The notes: generated by a model from the letters alone, not told the origin. Counted from the first letter of the stretch, positions 1-12,163 are shown. The stretch: DNA of 46,790 nt from Saccoglossus kowalevskii (GCF_000003605.2 NW_003137831.1:428018-474807), one strand, 5' to 3'. Made by a program: numbers and translations.

Positions 1-725
1 CAAAATGGCCGCCAGTCGGCCATTTCGAACTTGATCCGAAAAAAAAAATGACGTGCATCAAGGTCCTATTATGTTTAATGTATGTACCAAATTTGAACGA
101 AATCCGTCCATGCATAACTGAGATCCGGGTCCGGAATGGTGAAAATGTGCGATTTTGATGCATTTTCGGCCTTAAAATGGCCGCTATTCGGCTATCGTTA
201 ATGAGATCATGAAACAAATGCACATACATATTTGTGACATGATGTACCTCGTGTGTGTGAAGTTTGAACTTGATCAATCCAGACATGTCTCGGATACGGA
301 TCCAGAACTGAATTCTTTTAAACAAAATGGCCGCCAATCGGCCATTTCGAACTTGATTCGAAAAAAAAAATGACGTGCATCAAGGTCCTATTATGTTTAA
401 TGTATGTACCAAATTTGAACGAAATCCGTCCATGCATAACTGAGATCCGGGTCCGGAATGGTGAAAATGTGCGATTTTGAGGCATTTTCGGCCTTAAAAT
501 GGCCGCTATTCAGCTATCGTTAATCAGATCATGAAAAAAATGCATGTGCATATGTCCCATATAATGTGTGATGTATGAGTGAAGTTTGAACTTAATCGGT
601 CCATTCATGTTCGAGATACAGGTGATCACGGACGGACGCACGGACGGACGGACGCACGCACGCACGCACACAGGGCAGAACATAAGTCCCCGTTTTCGGA
701 CTACGTCTGAACGGGGACTAATTAC
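1..725. repeat. Two-copy 322-bp tandem repeat with terminal (ACGG/ACGC)n tract and foldback
   Basis: The block starting CAAAATGGCCGCCA at 1 recurs almost unchanged at 323, giving a period of 322 bp. The second copy runs into a degenerate tract of ACGG and ACGC units at about 631-672. It ends in a perfect 10-bp inverted repeat, AGTCCCCGTT at 685-694 and AACGGGGACT at 710-719. Each unit also carries short internal palindromes (GGCCGCC...GGCCATT). The architecture is that of a dispersed non-autonomous repeat common in marine invertebrate genomes. I see no coding capacity and cannot name the family. Copy 1 may begin before the window. It lies inside the inferred Sowah intron 2. Confidence 0.85.
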
Positions 726-3700
726 ACCCCCATCTCCCACCCCCAAAATCATCAAAATTTGAAATGTGTACATATCCATAATTCCAGTAATTAAACAAAT
801 TATTTTTTCGCAGCCACAGGTAGAAAAATAGAGTAAATTAAAGTGACACAGTAACTATCAGTTGAATAAAATCTCATGTGAAATGCATTGATAATTTAGA
901 ATAATATGTGTTGTAAGATGAACATGACACTTTTTCAAATTGGTCAAAATCATATTATATCTATTGGGAATTTACTTTAGTTTAATGGATAAATAATGCA
1001 TTACCCTAAAATAAAATTGTTGTCCTAATATTGACTTATATGTAGGATAGGGATTATTTATTTACTTTAGAGAATTTGGAAGGTTGAACTAAATATAGAA
1101 AACGAATCACATGTAAATTGGTGCGGACAATTTGTGACTAGTATATTATAGTCAGACTACAAAATAAAATTTAAAAAAAAAACAATGACGTTGCTGTTTT
1201 TATTTGACAAGAAAGGTTGTAATGTGTAAACTGCTTTAACTTTGCGAGACTAATTTTTTAACGGGAAAATTCATCTGCGGTCAGTGACTTTCGCGAAATT
1301 TTATTTTTCACAAATGCCATAAAATTATCAAATATTTCTAGCAGTGAAAATTAAAAGACATATAAATAGAGAGATGAATTATAAGGTAGTATAAAGAGGT
1401 ACATTAAATCACCAGTTATTATGCCAGGTACTGAACAATAATAACCATGAGAAGAAATCAGATTTTTACAGTTGTCATTTGACAAAATAATTTGGTGGCC
1501 AGCTTGCCATCATAATACAGGTTGGATTGAAAATCCTGCAATTCAATACACAACAAGTCATCTCGTTTAGTTTTAATGAAGTGATTCCCCACCAGTATCT
1601 CTTGCAAATAAAACCTCACTAAGTTTTAATATAGCTGCTTCTGTACAGCTTGACAAAATCAGCTTATCATACAAGCTATGTATTAGTAAAATAACACCAC
1701 TTGTGGACACATTTTAACAATTGCGCTGGTTACAATTGAGTACCTCTATCTTGTCCAGGATATCATGTTACAAACACAAACAAAAAGAGCTTCAGCTCAA
1801 TAATACATATGCATGTCATTCAAAATAGAAAGAAATCAACCGTGAGGAAAAAGGGGAGCATAATGAATGTCTGTGTTTGAGGCCAGCTAATCAAAAACTG
1901 AGGACAGGCTGAATTTATTTTACAACAGGTGGGTAAGTGAGCAGTTGAAACAAATTTCAGTTGCATCCAATCTATTCAGAATGCTATAAAGTCAGCTTTA
2001 TAGATAACAAATCGGTAGTCATGTGGTCTGTTAATTTTGCTATTTTTTCCTCCCCCTGACTAGATACACACTGGTACATCCCTTAGTAGGAATACAGACA
2101 TACAACACCCACCTAGAAATTAAGTTGGTAGGCCTATGTATGACTGCTTAATTATTTTATCCAGTGTTTCTATGTGCATGCATGGGCGGAATAAAGACTT
2201 AATTATCTGGAGAACAAGGTGTGACTTTTACATATTCTTGTTTTACAAAACAATACATCTGTGCCAAGCACATTACACTGAATTGATTCTGGTATTACAA
2301 CTCAACTTGTTGTATTTTTTTTTTTTACTTGGAAATGTTAATGATGCAAGTGGGAAAACTACATGCCCAAACCTGAAGGTTTCCCCTTCCATTTTTGTAT
2401 TCTCTTGCAGGGGAGGGAACTAGTAGGGACACACAGAGAAATCAGGCTCATTGTTCGGTTATAAATAACAGCAATTTGGAATCTAGAATAAAATTAAATC
2501 ACATATATTGCAGGGCCTAAACAAACACATGCTGAGCTTCTGTCACAATTAAGTAAAATTGAGATACCAGGAATCTCTGCTAAATAAACAGGTTGTGTAT
2601 GGACAACCACTACCAGTAATATTATTTTCATGTACTTAGAGGTGCCTAGAAGAAGTGCCTGGTAGGCTAGTGGTGTTTTTTTTACACATATGTTTTGCAC
2701 TAAAAAACAAGACTCTGTATGCATAAATTTTATACAAATGGTTTGCAAACATGGGAGTGTTTTCATGATAATTGCTACAAAAATAGCAAACAAAATTATT
2801 AAATAATGATCTATGGATTAAGAGAAATTAAAAAAAAAGTGCAATACCCTGCTGTTAAACATGTGGGCATGGTTTAACTGGTTACTTATACATACATCTT
2901 ATCTAAAATTATAGAACTGGGAGGAGGCTCACAACTGTATTATCAAGTCAATGAAATATCAACAAATTCTACCTTAATACAAGTACATTTGTAACCTGGC
3001 CATTTTTGGTACTAAACACTCATCACTTGGTTCAACTGAAATTATATGTAATGATACACACAGAATGAAAACAAACAAATCACTTCTACAAGCTTAGGAA
3101 AATAGCATTTTCATATGTAACTGTTGCAGGGACATGGATGCATCATCTTTCTTGTATCCGTTGACAATTATTCTCCCTCAAACTGCATTCAATAGGTATT
3201 TGTTTTGTCTACGTAAAATGTTCACTGCTTGTGTGCATACAATCTGGTATCACTAACCGGTACATCCTAATATTGACTGGGCTGAATTCAACACTACGAA
3301 AATTGTTTTCATAAATTAAAATCTTGCTTCTAAATATATTAAAATTAATATTTTTCGTCCTTATTGTATGTATAAACTACAATAGCCAACAATAAGTACA
3401 GACTGAACGTTACATTTTTCCATAGAAACTATATTCCTATTTGGGAAATATATGCGATAGGACTGTGTGACCATCTTCATATGATGATGGCAACAACCTA
3501 AAATTATGCAAGTAAGTTTAATTAGTAAGTTCATAAACTAGCGATTAAAAATACTCCAAAACATTCATCAATTAAATTATTTTTTTTTACATTATAAAAG
3601 AAAACATTGTTATATGTGTACATGGCCCAAAAAGAAACACATACCTCAAAATAATTGCATTAAAATACAGGAAGAATTGGGAGAAAATAATTGAGGAAGC

Positions 3701-4912
3701 ACTAGAATACAGCAGAATACAACAAATTAAAGTGGAGAAAGTGATCAGAAATTTAGTTATTTATGAAAACATCTCTATATCGATATAATCAGAGACTACT
3801 TGTAGTGGTTGTAAGCTACATAATTTACTGAAAACATCTAGTAATGCCATTTACAAAGCCAAAAAAGACACATGGCAACTGAAATTGTGGGGGGAAAATG
3901 AACAATATACAGGTAGGAATATACATCTATACAATCTTACTGCACAATGTGCATTTGGGTCACTGGTCACAAGTGAAGGGGTATTATAAGGTTAGAACGC
4001 TTAGTGTTCGATGTATATCACCAAAATAATTCCTTGCCCACAATAAAATACATAGTAAAATCCATGTTACAAATATGATACACAATGTAAGCACCAATAG
4101 TGCTTTGACATTGTATACACATAAGGGAGGTGTGATAGTTTATTCATTAGGATGATACACACACATTTCAGGTACAGAAGTATGAATAAGAGCATTCTTG
4201 AACCTAACAGTGTACAGTAGTAATGTGCGACTCTCCTGTTCACAGATGGGACAGATTTTCTTTAATTATTCACAAATCTTGTTACCAGAGTCCTACTCAA
4301 GGATACCTTGTAATGAAAGTTCTTCATTAGAAAGCAATGTGTTCATAAAAGAGAAACACATCATTTTGCAATCAACTTTTCAACAGAAACAGTTATTTCT
4401 GCTATGGTGCAATTTTAACTACAGGGAATATGCTTGAATCTTGCCTTATGCTACTCACACAATAACTATAAATGTTATCAGAGTGAGATGTAGCTGAATA
4501 ACAATTACTCAAGTTTATTGGCATAAATGTTGGGACATTTATGAAACATTGGCTAGCCACAAATTAACACGGCAACCACTTTTAAGTAGATCATTTGCAG
4601 GTTTGAAGTACATGGAACATTCCAATCAAGTACGTATTCTTGTGTCAAACAATTCAAAAAAACTGTCTCGTATCATATTAACCTTTTTGAGCGCCAACGT
4701 CAACTTCAGGCACCGTGCACAAAATCATTCCATTTATAGTCTGTACTTTTCCACATAAAATGTTGAGAAAATTGTGTCTGTTTGGTTCATAATTGGGATT
4801 GAATTTAGTGAAAATTACAGAAAAAGTGAACATATTTTCCCACATTTAAGCCGAAAAAAATTTGGCGGTCAAAGGATTAAAGTGGTTTACAGTATCGTTA
4901 AAAGTAACTTAC
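726..4912 (-). other. Sowah intron 2 (continues past left edge), no gene seen
   Basis: This AT-rich stretch has only short chance ORFs. I searched the minus strand for a third Sowah exon starting in phase 0 after the exon 2 donor at 4911-4912. I did not recognise continuation of the N-terminal SOWAH domain or any ankyrin repeat. The remainder of Sowah is therefore inferred to lie left of the window. Segments near 1250-1320 and 4840-4880 contain the TTTCGCGAAATTTTATTTTT style of sequence also found in the MITE at 5046, possibly decayed relatives. Confidence 0.5.
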
Positions 4913-4962
4913 GTCTTCCGTTTTGACAGATGCAACAGCATTCACATATTCCTTGAATTTGG
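4913..4962 (-). CDS. Sowah: Sowah-like gene, coding exon 2 (50 nt)
   Basis: On the minus strand the acceptor TTATTATAG is followed by 50 coding nt and the donor GTAAGT. Exon 1 ends with one base of a split codon. Joined to the two leading bases here it gives Ala, then KFKEYVNAVASVKTED, so the combined reading frame is 174 nt (58 codons) and ends in phase 0. The segment FKEYVNAVASVK matches the family pattern in which a short N-terminal helical module of SOWAH proteins continues as F-K-x-x-V-N-x-V-A-x-V-K. The matching phase, both splice sites and the family fit support the exon despite its small size. The next exon was not found in the window. Confidence 0.82.
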
Positions 4963-5045
4963 CTATAATAAACAGAATAAAAGAAAACTGTAAAATCAAA
5001 ATTGTTAACTATTGACATATTAATATTAGAATATTGGAGTAAAAA

Positions 5046-5257
5046 TACTGTGGAATACTTTATTTTCACTGGAATAAATTTTCGCTGAAAAAGCTTTTTG
5101 GGTGTTTTGAATGGAATTTATTTTCACTGATTTTTGATGAGTTTGATGTGAAATATAGGAAAAAAAGTATATTCGATGGATTTTATTTTCACAGAAACAT
5201 CCCTTCAGCTAAAATAGCAAAAATAAATTCCAAGCGAAAATAAAGTATTCTACAGTA
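5046..5257. mobile_element. MITE-like element with about 35-bp terminal inverted repeats and TA flanks
   Basis: The left end TACTGTGGAATACTTTATTT (from 5046) is the inverted complement of the right end, which reads TACTGTAGAATACTTTATTT on the minus strand from 5257. Similarity continues inward through TTTTCRCT..GGAAT..ATTTT for about 35 bp with a few mismatches. TA at both borders suits a Tc1/mariner-type target duplication. The interior repeats the GGAATTTATTTTCACT motif and has no transposase ORF, so this is a non-autonomous MITE of about 212 bp. It lies 84 bp from the Sowah exon 2 acceptor, inside intron 1. Confidence 0.8.
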
Positions 5258-7591
5258 GATAAATATGATAAGAACAAGGTGAGACCATGAATTGATGGAG
5301 ATGCAGAATGGATTGATAAAGATGTAAGTTTTTTTGTTTTTTTTTGTAAAGTTGATGAAAGTCGGTTCATTTAGAAGTGCGCATACTAAGTCACACACTC
5401 AGATGCAACGACAGATGTTGATTACCAATTTATATCAATGTTAGTGATGAATGCAGATAACACACTTTTCAAATTTTTGTTGTTGTCAAGTTATTCCCTG
5501 TAACTTGTTAATTTAGAGTCTGAAGAATTTGGGGCGGGGGGTCCCGAATTATCAACCCTCAACTGCATGTATCTTAATCAATTTCCATATTTAAATGACC
5601 AACATATTAGCAAATAACACTATGGGAATACCATGAAGTCAATGCTTTCAGGAAAAAAACAATCTTGGGTACTCCTACTTCTCTCTCTTTATTTTCACTG
5701 TATTTTTCAATTGACAAAAATTCAAAATGTTCATGCTTTTTAATTTTTAAGTATTTTCACTAGTTAGTCCGGAAACTCAGAATCTATGGTCAACCATTTC
5801 CAGGATGGTAAATGGCAGACAATGTGATCGCACACGTTCATTTATATCATGACGATATGATCTGCACTTGCAGTATTAATTTGTAATCTTGAATAGAAAT
5901 CTAACACATCCTCTGAAACATTTAGTCAATTAGAATAAGAATACCCCGACATATGCAAGAGTGATGGTAATTTTGTATGTACAAATTACCGTGAAGTAAA
6001 ATTTTTATCTAAAATTTCCAATATGAATATTGATAAACAATTCCTTTTCTCATACATTGAACCAATTATTAGATGGTGTAATGTGGCAATAAATGCAAGA
6101 AGGGTTACACAAAAACCTTAGTTGGCAGGTTAATACCTTATACCATAGTCAACTGTTTACTAGTAAAAAGTACTAAACATGTTTTATTATGCAGGTCTGG
6201 GTGACTGTCATACTATTGGATGATGACAATAAAAACTGTTGCCTGTGTGCTCACTCACCTCATGCACTGAAAAAAGTAACAAATTTATGGCGGGGAAATA
6301 CTGGTTTTACTGCATGCACTGTAACACATACCGAGTTGTTGCACAATATATCCAGATCAGAATTCAAAGCAATAGCAAGTGAGTGACAGAGCATGAGTCT
6401 ATCCTATGTACCGGTAGTAAGGTAGGCCTTGGATGCAGAGAGCACTAAGAATTTAATATTATGGTAAATTCAACTCAAAAAAACAAGAATCGTAGTTATG
6501 ATGGCAAACAAACCATTGCACAGGATACAATTGTAATAGTTCTTGCAGTAAAATTTAGAGATAAGGAGGAGTAGGGGTATGGGTTCACATAGCGTAATAG
6601 TTAAACAAACTTTAAATAGTGTAGATGATGTATGCAGAGTTTGGTTTAACGTCACAATTTTGAATATTATCCTGGTGAATAATTATTATTTTAATACCGC
6701 AGACAATTCACCAATGCGTTACCATGATTAGAATAAATGCTGACGAAGTTGAAGATGTTGCATGTTGTATATTGTGCAAGTAACCACTTCCGTGAGAGGT
6801 CATTCAGGGATTATAATACGACTATAATAAACAAAAAAACTGAAAATGCTTCATTGATTAAAATTTAGTTATGCAATCAACATTTACCAATTAATTATTT
6901 AATTTACTAAAGTTCCTTGCTTATCTGACACATTCAGGCGAGCATCAATCTACCACTGGCCTTGACAACATTGCTCTAAGTTCGTGTAATACACCACTCA
7001 GACAGAGGTACGATCAATTTCTTGGCTTGTATGGTTCTCTAAGTGTTGATAAATTTATATTTGTCTGACATTAATGATTTGTTGAAACATTCTGGAGGAT
7101 TTCGTTTGCTTATTCTGTCTCAGACATTGGCCACTATGGCATCAATTATTCTATCATTGTCGTACTGTTTCCCCGACGAAAACAAATTCATTGTGGAACT
7201 AAAGTTATAAGCTGGCCGGTTTGGTACACATCTCCAAAATGTTTGTTGCGAGTAGCCACTACATGTGAATTGTTTTAAGTATTATAAGGTCAATTGTCTG
7301 TGGTAATAACAATGTTTCAAACCCCAAACCATGCTGAAACTTAAGCGAAACCCCTAAACTTTTCCTCAAAGCATGGATGTACTAACTAAACTCTCACCCA
7401 AAACTGTATAATTTTAAGGTATTCCACTTGTGTCTTGTGCAATTATAAAATGGCATTTTTATGACAGGACTATTCCACACTCTCAAACTACACCAACACC
7501 GGTTGAGTGTTTAAAATTTTATTAGAAACAAGCTATTCAACACGAACTATATACCCATATTCCCAATAACTCTATATCGTGACGTCAGACG

Positions 7592-7607
7592 CCCCCCCCC
7601 CCCCCCC
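7592..7607. repeat. Poly-C homopolymer, 16 nt
   Basis: An uninterrupted run of 16 C lies just after the CRE-like palindrome. It is in Sowah intron 1. The exact length may be affected by sequencing error. Confidence 0.9.
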
Positions 7608-7832
7608 GTCTCTCACCAACCAACACCACAACCCGGCTAAAAACATCTGCACATGATACTGTTTGTAGTCCATTATTGGTCGAGGGTAGTGGTAGATGCC
7701 GTGTACCATGGTGCAGTCGACACAATATTATAATATCGCCTTTTATTATTGATGTTATCAAATGAAACTGAACGAACGGCTGATTGAGCATCGGTGTCCA
7801 CCGCAAATCACACACAGACACGCAAGTCTTAC

Positions 7833-7956
7833 CTTTGTTATCTGCATCATTGAAATATATCTTGAATCTTTTAACGAGGTGTTCATTTTTCGTTTTACCC
7901 CCATTTTGTACCAGGAAGTCCCTTATCCCAGCTTCGCTGAATTCATCTTCTGCCAT
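7833..7956 (-). CDS. Sowah: Sowah-like (Sosondowah ankyrin-repeat family), coding exon 1
   Basis: The minus-strand ATG at 7956-7954 opens 41 codons plus one base, ending at AACAAAG followed by the donor GTAAGA. The peptide begins MAEDEFSEAGIRDFL, then VQNGGKTKNEHLVKRFK and a DADNK end. This matches the SOWAH N-terminal module, in which a helix I-x-x-F-L-x-x-x-G-G-K-x-x-N-x-x-L-x-x-x-F-K precedes an acidic turn. An in-frame TGA lies four codons upstream, so this start is well fixed. Exon 2 at 4913-4962 continues in phase. SOWAH proteins carry C-terminal ankyrin repeats and their molecular role is poorly known; the repeats are not in this window. Sowah beside Irx is a conserved bilaterian linkage, which strengthens the call. 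It is transcribed away from Irx, with 13.6 kb between start codons. Confidence 0.85.
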
Positions 7957-7966
7957 TATTGAGATT

Positions 7967-7978
7967 CAAAATGGCGAC
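7967..7978 (+). promoter_or_regulatory. YY1-like site next to the Sowah start codon
   Basis: CAAAATGGCGAC at 7967-7978 resembles the YY1 consensus (AANATGGCG). YY1 sites of this form often sit at transcription starts of TATA-less genes. It lies 11 bp upstream of the Sowah ATG, antisense to that gene. This is one motif match, not tested for conservation. Confidence 0.35.
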
Positions 7979-8095
7979 TTTTTGTTCAGTGCGCATGTTC
8001 AGGAAGTTGTTCAGCCCGTGCAAACTTTGACTGATGACACTGATTCGTGACCTTTTGAATAAATCCGCACTTCGGCATCGCCGGCTTGGTATTTT

Positions 8096-8302
8096 CATGG
8101 AGGTACCTCCATGGTATTTTAGACTGAACATGAATCTGTTTTAGTGCGATTTGTATTACTGTGGACGTTGTTAATATGTTTGCTTCGATCAGGGAGCTGT
8201 ATTAATACATTACAGCTCCCAGCTTCGATTAAACGACAGTCGACGGTGCTTGCTTGTTCGTCTACAGTTGGTAACTGCATGGAGGTCTTTTCTACCTCCA
8301 TG
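8096..8302. repeat. Nested inverted repeats upstream of Sowah
   Basis: Three symmetric structures fall within 210 bp. The first is a perfect 18-bp palindrome CATGGAGGTACCTCCATG at 8096-8113. The second is a 10-bp stem GGGAGCTGTA / TACAGCTCCC at 8192-8201 and 8211-8220 with a 9-nt loop. The third has the same 9-bp CATGGAGGT / ACCTCCATG arms at 8278-8286 and 8294-8302, spaced by 7 nt and flanked on both sides by GTAACTG. The arms of the first and third structures are identical. The block starts 140 bp upstream of the Sowah ATG, so it may be promoter or 5' UTR sequence, or a small foldback element. Confidence 0.75.
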
Positions 8303-11300
8303 GTAACTGTGAACAGAGAAAAGGATTCTCAGAAAGAGAGGGTTTATCCACAGTCCCTGAGGTCCTCATATACCTGATTACAATTATAAATAACATTTTC
8401 GAAATTTCTATTACATTTTGTAGTCATCTTTGACAGACCAATCACCCCACCCCACCCCTCTCCTTCCACCACCGTTTTCAAGTGGGAAACCTTTTATACG
8501 GTGTTAGTGTGTACACGTTTTATATTGAAAAATCGTATAAGTTTTCTGCAATGAAAATAAATATAATGTTCACCCCCCCCCCCAAATGGCGAGTACATTT
8601 TCCTTCGAACAACTCACTATTGAAAACCGTCGGCTTCGTGTTGTGTTACAGTGTATTCCCGCCCTTCCCCTCCCCGGATCGGAGGTATTCGACACAAATT
8701 GACTATAAGTAAGCCATCCAAACTATAAAAAAAACGATCCTGTTCTAGCGAAACTTTGGTCTGAAAATGAAAGAAAAACGCTAATTTGGGAAGGGAAAAT
8801 GACAGTTTCCGCTCAAAAGTTATAACGCAAACCAAAAAATATTTTATTTTTTAATTTTTCAAAATCTGACCCATGTCTAGGGAAAATTCTGCGAAAAGTA
8901 ACCAAATTGGGCGGCATGTATAACTTTCCTTAAGTAAGTAAACCTGATGCATAAACCCAAGAAGTTTCAATCTTTATAAAGGCAACATCTGAAAACCCAA
9001 ACTGTAGGTGTAATTGGCTGAAAAGCATCGGTGACACAACGCCCACCGAAGGTTTATCGTGTCATTCAAACCGTAGTTCGGCAAACTAGTTCGCGTCATT
9101 GTCGTCCACCACGACCGTGACCAATTTCAGGTACTTGTGGAATATGACGGTGCACCGCAATCCAGATGTCTGGGGCGCAGGGATAAACTATTACAAGACA
9201 GTTGATAATGTACTGTATTATCGCAGAAAAAAAGAAAAAGACAAGCTACGATACAACGCAAACCATAACATAATCATGCCTTTATAAGGAAACAACTGGG
9301 GAGTTTGTAATATGTGCCACTGAATGTTTTCTGTAATAAGAATTTTCTTTCCTTGTATTCACATGTATACTGAACGCTATTCGTTAAATGTCACATTCGC
9401 GTCATTTTTGTGACCTTTTTTTTTATTATTATTAGTAAGGAAACCTTAGTCGACCAGATCTTTTGGGTCGTGTCTGTGTATGGACTACATCTATCTACTT
9501 TATCATCAAACACCGATCATACTTCAAATACTTGCAGGGACAACGGTGCCAAACTTTGATGGCGAGATTCGCGGGTGAACCTGAAATGCGCTGATGCCAA
9601 TTTATGCAAATGATCACATTAAATATTCTTACTGTCGTTGACAATAATGGACGGAAGCACATACGATGAATGTCCCACAAATGAATCGTGTTTCACCATG
9701 TGCAGAGGTCATGTATTATTTACAGAAAATAACGACAGAAAGAATCAGTATCTGGTGTGAGAATTATAAGCGAAATAACAGATTAAAATGAATTAAACGT
9801 ATTCATCCCGAGTAGTCGGTATTGATTTTTATTTTTTGTCACAATGCATTAAGAGTGAGAGCGATGAGTTTAGCTCCCTGTGTTATGGTAATGATTTTTC
9901 TTCCATTGGACTAAAAATCAATGACTTTATTTCTAAATTAATCGTTGTAAATTTGTTTGCAAGCTTGTAAGTAGTGTTTGTACGCTGTGTATCAAGTTAG
10001 ATATCGATGTCAGCTTCCGCCAACGCATCACTTTTAGTGTCTGCGAAAATCGAATAGCAAACACCGCCAGTTTCACTCTGCACGTAATTTATGTGGCTGG
10101 TTGAGATTTATGAAATAGGAACTTACCAACTCTCATCTATGTGGTTGTATGAGATAACTGTGATGTCGGCTAATAATGAATGAACTAAGTTATCTGTGGA
10201 ACCGACGCTGAGACAAAATCTAAATAAAAAAATGATTGCAAAAATAAAAGGAAACAAAAAGGCGCGTGTGACCCTCGGAGACAAAAAATGTCCTCCAAGT
10301 TAAGAGACAAAAGATAGCGCAATGTGATGGGACAAAACACTTTATATAGCATTTCTAGCATAACTGTGTTTTTTTTTTAATTATAATAACCTCTACCGAC
10401 TCATTCAAAGTACATGTACAAATCCAATGCCATTCGCCAACACCAATCTGACGGAGGCGATTTGGCGAGTTGTTCCACCATTTTATAGAAGTAGGTCTTA
10501 TATCTCGTATTGTGGAAACGGTCAGTCGTCCTATAAACACATTCTTTCTTTTCAAAGTCGGTGCAAACATTTCACTCACATGGCTTAATAAACCTGAAAG
10601 TGACATGCCAGTGGCTGTTTATGTAACAGTAATTTGTCACCTGTGTGTGGTAATCACGTACTTTGCATTATGGCCCTTGAACGGAGTTCCTAGGTAAATA
10701 AACCTTAACACATTTCCTGCAATGTGATTGGGACATTTGAACAAATGTTTTGCGGCGCTGACACTGATCTTGACAAACGTACACGGTAAAATGCTTTCTA
10801 TGCAATTGACCCTTGTATATGTCTGTAATGTTATTTTTTTTTTAAAACAGCGGAAGACATTGTATGTGGCTCATCCGTAGCTGAGGGCATGTTTCAAGCT
10901 AATACCACGAGTGGTCAATGCCAGGTAGACATACGAGCATAATAAAGATAAGTCTCGCATAATGTGGTGTGAAAACACCACGGGCAAATTCAAATCTAAG
11001 CAAGCGAGTTCGGCTAGCATTCCCGATATGTGGCGAAAGCATCCTCGTTTGCATCGCGATTATGCCCCTGTCAATGTCAGCTACCTCTCCCATCCGAACA
11101 GAAGAAAAGTCATTTCAGACAAGTAAATTTCAACATAATGAAAAATATTTGGCATTGTGATATCCTGTAAAGATGCCTAAATAGCCTGTCCACTAAATGC
11201 GCCAGGTGTGCTTCTTTTCTCATCCGTTTTAGGCAGCATTCTTCGACGTGTGAAGAATCAGTGGCGCATAATTGTGCCTTCTTCAACAACATGCAATGGC

Positions 11301-12163
11301 CACTTGAGTAATGCCAACATTGTTTATATTACAGATGGTTCGGGAGGAAAAACCTCTATGGTGTCACCTCCCCCTTGTCAAAATACTGTCGGCTATTTAA
11401 CACGAAGCTTCCTTTTAGCATATTCAAATTCATTGGCGCTTGTTAACACTTTATAAACGAGGTTGTTTTCCCAGTTAACAATCGCATAATGTATAGCGTA
11501 TGTCGATAATTAAGCGAAAACCGCGCGTTGTCGATAATGTGAAGAGTTGACCGAGCGTAAGTCATCTAAACACGAGAGTGAAAGGGGACGACAACGTTTT
11601 TATTGACGGCTCGAACAATGGGTGACATTTAGCTTGTCCACACCGTGATCAATAACTAACTGTGAAAACAACAATAGCGTGCAATTAGATGGACAATAAC
11701 AAACACGAACTCATTCACACGGTCTTCACAAGTGATGGGACAATTCACGGACCGGCTCTGAAAAGTGTACCCACGGGCTTTTTAATCATGCTAGAGTGTG
11801 AGATTAAAATACGGATTATACTTGCATTACGCTGTGGCTGTGGGCTGGAATTAGCGCACGTGCAAACAGCTCCACTCCCCGATTCCTAGAAAAATCCTAC
11901 CCCGCTGGTCATTTGACCATGGTACAAATTTATTAAATGAACGAGACCCTCCCCCATTCACCAGCACCATGTGTGTGCTCGTGACATTTGTTTTACGAGC
12001 GATTGGTACTCATTATTCACAAGTTGTGTGATCACATCGACTAGTTGGCGTTATTTGACATACCAGTATCTCACCGACCCCTCCCAATACGATAGCTAAA
12101 TCAGTTTGCGGAGTGCAGTGTAAATAAATACGCTTAGTTACTATCTATCACGTCTTTATTATA

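Larger units (their letters stand above)
4963..7832 (-). other. Sowah intron 1 (2.87 kb)
   Basis: The intron runs from a GTAAGA donor just after exon 1 to the TATTATAG acceptor of exon 2. It contains the MITE at 5046-5257, a 16-base C run at 7592-7607 and a perfect CRE-type palindrome TGACGTCA at 7580-7587. The rest is AT-rich, and I see no coding exon. In other bilaterians Sowah introns are reported to house Irx enhancers, so this interval is a candidate regulatory region. That is inference. Confidence 0.7.

Noticed and set aside
1-725. CRISPR-like direct repeats
   Set aside because: Only two long units with no spacers; it is a eukaryotic tandem repeat.
510-779. 89-codon minus-strand frame
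   Set aside because: It spans the ACGG/ACGC tract, and its Arg-Pro-Ser-Val repeats come from the simple repeat.
7585-7832. Continuation of the Sowah exon 1 frame beyond the donor
   Set aside because: After the GTAAGA donor the translation loses resemblance to SOWAH and ends in a Gly-rich run from the poly-C tract. Splicing to 4962 fits both phase and family.
8119-8377. Overlapping 60- and 77-codon frames on both strands upstream of Sowah
   Set aside because: They arise from the inverted repeats with CCATGG ends. No protein resemblance on either strand.
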